DNA of 64,000 nucleotides, taken from JANQEU01 sp965242805. Lineage in GTDB: Bacteria; Bacteroidota; Bacteroidia; Cytophagales; Cyclobacteriaceae. Both the position numbers and the translations under genes were made by a program. This document shows, one piece after another, positions 61,243 through 64,000 of the stretch; position 1 is the stretch's first letter, and each line of letters begins with the position of its first letter. The notes under the pieces are model-generated. The model did no database searches and had not been told where the DNA came from. It saw only the letters and a list, made by a program, of their open reading frames with translations. The stretch lies in contig CBDETD010000002.1 in assembly GCA_965242805.1 (NCBI GenBank), positions 4,898,001 to 4,962,000 on the forward strand, written 5' to 3'.

Positions 61243-62439
61243 ATGAAATATATATTTTTGGTACTTATGGCAGGCTTTATTTTTTCTATATCATGCTCTG
61301 ATGACGATGTAAAACCAGAAGAGAGGATCTATGAATTCACTAGTTTCTCAGACTTCATCGACCGAGTTGAGGAGGTAGACACAGCTGACCTGGAGACGGT
61401 GATAACCGGTATAATGGATACTATAAGCAGTTTCCCAATCATTGAGGATAAGACGACGGTCTACTTTGTTTACACTGGTAATGCCAATAGCGTTTTTCTG
61501 GCAGGAGATCTTAATGGTTGGGATCCATCAACATTACCTTTGACAAATGTTTCCGGTACCGATTTGTGGTACAAGAAATTCATCTTTGATCATGCCGATA
61601 CAAGGATTGATTACAAGTTTGTTGTTAATGGAACAAGTTGGCGTTTGGATTCAAGAAATCCTAATAGAGTAGCCGGTGGATTTGGGGATAACTCCGAACT
61701 GGCTCTACCTGATTATGTGCAGCCATGGGAGATTGTTTTTGATGACTCTGTACCAGAGGGAACATTGATGAGTCATTCGGTGTCAAGCACAAATACCGGA
61801 AAGACCTACGACGTCAATATTTATTTACCCGCTTCATTTGATCAAAATTCTAGGTATCCTACCGCTTACTTCCATGATGGAAGTGATTACCTGAATTTTG
61901 CTAACGCAAAAGTGGTTCTTGACAACCTAATTGATGAAGGAATAGTAAGGCCCATAATTGCAGTTTTTGTCACTCCGACAGATAGGAATGAAGAATACGC
62001 ATTTTCCAAACGATACGAATATGCCCGGTTTTTTGTCTTGGAGCTGGTACCCTACATAGATGAGAATTTCTCAACAATCCAGGAAGCTGCTTCACGGGCA
62101 ACCATTGGTGATTCTTTTGGGGGCAATATCTCGGCAATCATTAGTTTCACCTACCCATCGATATTCGGTAACAGCGGATGGCATTCCGCGGCATTTTGGC
62201 CCAATGAGTTTGAAACGGATCAATTGGTAACAGGTGGACCAAAAAAAAATATTCGAATTGCAAGTGTATATGGTCAGTTTGAAGGGGGTTTGACGGGAAA
62301 TATGCGGGAGGTAGATCAGTATTTGTTCGAGACGGGGTATGAGTATTACTCAAAGGAATATCATGAAGGACACAGTTGGGGATTGTGGCGAGCCACAATC
62401 GATGATATTTTAGGTTTTTTGTTTCCTCCGGAAGGCTGA
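61243..62439 (+). CDS. Lipoprotein esterase, CBM48/E-set plus alpha/beta hydrolase
   Basis: I start at ATG 61243 (MKYIFLVLMAGFIFSISCSDDD), which gives a lipoprotein signal with the lipid on the Cys. The 398-residue protein has an E-set/CBM48-like domain (VYFVYTGNANSVFLAGDLNGWDP to YKFVVNGTSWRLD, about 75-150), then an esterase-D/enterochelin-esterase-like hydrolase: nucleophile elbow GDSFGG, FHDGSDYLN oxyanion region, and H in YHEGHSWGLWR. Such two-domain lipoproteins cleave ester groups from sugars or from siderophores outside the cell. The substrate is uncertain. It stands alone between dispersed repeats. Confidence 0.85.
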   Translation: MKYIFLVLMAGFIFSISCSDDDVKPEERIYEFTSFSDFIDRVEEVDTADLETVITGIMDTISSFPIIEDKTTVYFVYTGNANSVFLAGDLNGWDPSTLPLTNVSGTDLWYKKFIFDHADTRIDYKFVVNGTSWRLDSRNPNRVAGGFGDNSELALPDYVQPWEIVFDDSVPEGTLMSHSVSSTNTGKTYDVNIYLPASFDQNSRYPTAYFHDGSDYLNFANAKVVLDNLIDEGIVRPIIAVFVTPTDRNEEYAFSKRYEYARFFVLELVPYIDENFSTIQEAASRATIGDSFGGNISAIISFTYPSIFGNSGWHSAAFWPNEFETDQLVTGGPKKNIRIASVYGQFEGGLTGNMREVDQYLFETGYEYYSKEYHEGHSWGLWRATIDDILGFLFPPEG

Positions 62440-62514
62440 TATTTTTTCTCCATAAGATGTAATCTTTAAACTTAATACTCCTGACAGACACAGGACTTCC
62501 TCATGGATATTGTA

Positions 62515-62674
62515 TTTCACCTTCATTTACTCATACGCCTCAGGCATGCTCACCTTCCCTCGTGAATCGTAGATTTCTTTTCCTTGATGAAAAGAAACGA
62601 TCGCAGCGGCGAACCGCCTGCATCCACGGTGGACAAAGAAAAATCAATCGAACCGCCGAGCGGCCAGAATAATC
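62515..62674 (+). repeat. Dispersed intergenic repeat, copy 2
   Basis: This block is about 97% identical to 58981-59140 in the same orientation, 3534 bases apart. The two copies flank the T9SS cargo and esterase genes. It has the same CTTGAT hairpin (62574-62597). Confidence 0.9.
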
Positions 62675-62974
62675 ACTTCCACCCTCAATCCCACTCCGGC
62701 CCGGTATTCTGGCAGGCCCTCGCTCTTCTTCGCTTCGCGAAGTTGAAGATCAATCATGAATAATTTTTTATCCCTTTTAGATCCAGTTTGTTTTCTTCGA
62801 GGCTAAAATTAGACCCTATATTGGTCATTAGTTAATACGAATCGAACTGTGCGGTGGGTTGTCCACGAACAGCGCAGGTCCCTTTTGAAGGTAGCGGGAG
62901 GAGCCTGGTTGGGTGGCTAGTGCGATAATGTGGGGAAAAAGGGACTTTGTTCGTGGGGCCTTTTTCTTTTGGCG

Positions 62975-63062
62975 GTCCGCCGCCGCGGTTCGTTTTCTTT
63001 TGGGCAAACAAAAGAAATCGAAGATTCATGAGGAGAGGTGCGTATGCAAGTGGGTATGAATA
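62975..63062 (-). repeat. Diverged inverted copy of the dispersed repeat
   Basis: On the minus strand this segment follows the order of copy 2: a CATACGC block, a CTC-rich block, TGAATC, GATTTCTTTT, the hairpin, and a GCGG-rich arm. It forms imperfect inverted ends with copy 2 (62515-63062 as one element). Confidence 0.55.
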
Positions 63063-63210
63063 AAATGAAAGAGCACAATGAAATCCTATCTATATAAAGA
63101 CAGCGACTAGTTTACAATCCCTTCGGAGGACGGCTTTTCTATGAGGATATGAGTACATTGAATTGCTCAAAAGACGAATTTAAAGGACCATTCTGGCCTA
63201 CTTCCGTCAA

Positions 63211-64000
63211 TCACTCAAACAACCCCGGTAAAATATACTTCTGTACAATCTCATGAGTCTGTGAATTGGCGAGTGAATTATCATTCCCTGCGGTAAAAAC
63301 AATGACCACATTCACATCCTTAATAACAATGATGTATTGACCACCACGACCTGCAGCCATATAGGCTGGATTCTGCCTGCCCTTGATCGGGTAATTTCTG
63401 AGCCACCATTGATAACCGTATTGCGGGTATGGACCTTGCTGCCTGGTTGAATTATTCACCCAATCTTCACTGATGAGGCGTTCATCATTCCACACTCCTT
63501 CATTTAAAAAGAGCAGACCAAACTTCAGCATATCCCTTGGTTTCATTCGCAGGGAGCCACCTGCCTGGTAGATCCCATTCTTGGAGCCCCACACAAAGCC
63601 ATTGATTCCTAGTGGTCCAAACAGATGATTACTGGCGAACTCTCCTAATCCAATCCCAGTGTGACGACTTACAATTTCCCCTAGAGTTATCGATAGACCA
63701 CTATTGTAAAGAAAAGCAGATCCCGGATCGGAACTAAGTGGTTTTTGAAGAACAAAATGTACCCAGTTCTCATACAGGTACATTTGAGCATGGTCATTTC
63801 GTTCATCGTCGTATGAGTAGGTCCATTCATCCCACTCCAGACCACTTGACATGGTGAGGAGGTGTTCAACGGTAATTTCTGATTTTCCATCTGACCAATT
63901 ATTTGGATCAATTTCAGGGAAGAAATCCCTGACAGTAGAAGTAATGTCGAGATCATATTGGTCTACAGCTATTCCGACGAGTGCGGAAGTGAAGCTTTTG
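63211..64000 (-). CDS. Serine beta-lactamase-like hydrolase (N-terminus cut off by window edge)
   Basis: The frame is open from 63211 to the window edge; the ATG at 63852 is internal, because upstream codons continue the family sequence (KSFTSALVGIAVDQYDL at the edge, where K is the Lys of the SxxK motif and its Ser lies outside). Other features are ITVEHLLTMSSGLEWD, the YxN-like LYNSGLSITLGEIVSRHTG, FGPLGINGFVWG, and the C-terminal GRGGQYIIVIKDVNVVIVFTAGN. It is a class C beta-lactamase/esterase-fold protein; most such proteins in Bacteroidota are esterases or peptidases, not antibiotic-resistance enzymes. Confidence 0.88.
   Translation of the reverse strand, partial: KSFTSALVGIAVDQYDLDITSTVRDFFPEIDPNNWSDGKSEITVEHLLTMSSGLEWDEWTYSYDDERNDHAQMYLYENWVHFVLQKPLSSDPGSAFLYNSGLSITLGEIVSRHTGIGLGEFASNHLFGPLGINGFVWGSKNGIYQAGGSLRMKPRDMLKFGLLFLNEGVWNDERLISEDWVNNSTRQQGPYPQYGYQWWLRNYPIKGRQNPAYMAAGRGGQYIIVIKDVNVVIVFTAGNDNSLANSQTHEIVQKYILPGLFE

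Larger units (their letters stand above)
62440..63210. other. Repeat-rich intergenic region without a supported gene
   Basis: No ORF with coding character is evident in 62440-63210. It contains repeat copy 2 (62515-62674), a hairpin around CTTCGCTTCGCGAAG (62740 region), and a diverged inverted copy of the repeat (about 62975-63062) with the stem TTTCTTTTG/CAAAAGAAA (62994-63017). Confidence 0.6.

Noticed and set aside
62832..63029. 65-codon minus-strand ORF
   Set aside because: It lies inside the inverted repeat copy and has no family resemblance; probably chance.
63211..64000. Antibiotic-resistance beta-lactamase
   Set aside because: The motifs are those of the wide serine-hydrolase family, with no evidence of antibiotic specificity.

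Overview
The window is a stretch of Bacteroidota chromosome, most likely from the order Cytophagales (Fulvivirga/Roseivirga-like marine lineages are an inference; no rRNA is present to settle it). The evidence is: three TonB-dependent receptors with N-terminal carboxypeptidase-regulatory-like domains; an ECF sigma/FecR/STN signalling set; type IX secretion (T9SS) cargo with C-terminal sorting domains; SprB-like repeats; FtsX permeases of the Bacteroidota type; promoters of the TTG-N19/20-TAnnTTTG type; and lipoprotein signals ending in SC with few Shine-Dalgarno sequences. Base composition is moderately AT-rich throughout.

Layout. 1-1926: truncated FtsX permease. 2085-5461: a tightly overlapping operon of M19 dipeptidase, membrane-anchored secreted protein, 31-residue transmembrane micropeptide and sodium:solute symporter. 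5717-8166: GNAT-YoaP protein, YidD, and a MarR regulator coupled to a membrane protein, with twin operators upstream. 8241-12295: thioredoxin and TonB receptor, divergent from an MFS transporter across a palindrome-rich gap. 12296-14389: ATP-cone/Mrr nuclease and a sialidase-like lipoprotein. 14451-26541: a copper/silver resistance island (P-type ATPase with three metal-binding zinc-ribbon-like modules, DUF2911, CusB, CusC, CusA, a HYC_CC_PP-type small protein, and an AraC regulator carrying a CxxC heavy-metal-like domain). 26643-26898: tRNA-Arg(UCG) with a decayed partial copy of its 3' end. 27223-32383: TPR proteins and a TPR histidine kinase coupled to a REC/PP2C-like response regulator. 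32385-41226: housekeeping genes (sucC, lolD-like, yebC, gap, class II amidotransferase), a TonB receptor and a DMT exporter. 41316-47513: SprB/cytochrome-like lipoprotein, PadR-FtsX pair, a gene interrupted by an in-frame TGA and small secreted proteins. 47565-51011: large secreted subtilase (T9SS cargo). 51737-58898: ECF sigma, FecR, STN-bearing repeat protein, its tandem paralogue and a TonB receptor. 58899-63210: T9SS cargo protein and lipoprotein esterase, embedded in dispersed palindromic repeats. 63211-64000: truncated serine beta-lactamase-like hydrolase.

The most coherent biology is metal handling (copper export and sensing, 14451-25969) and cell-surface signalling (51737-58898). In the signalling locus the STN domain that usually sits on a TonB receptor is instead carried by a protein made of about 13 GxQxxGFxN repeats. 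The most unusual DNA-level structure is the set of intergenic hairpins in 59040-63017 whose stems differ but whose six-base loop is nearly constant (CTTGAT or its complement).
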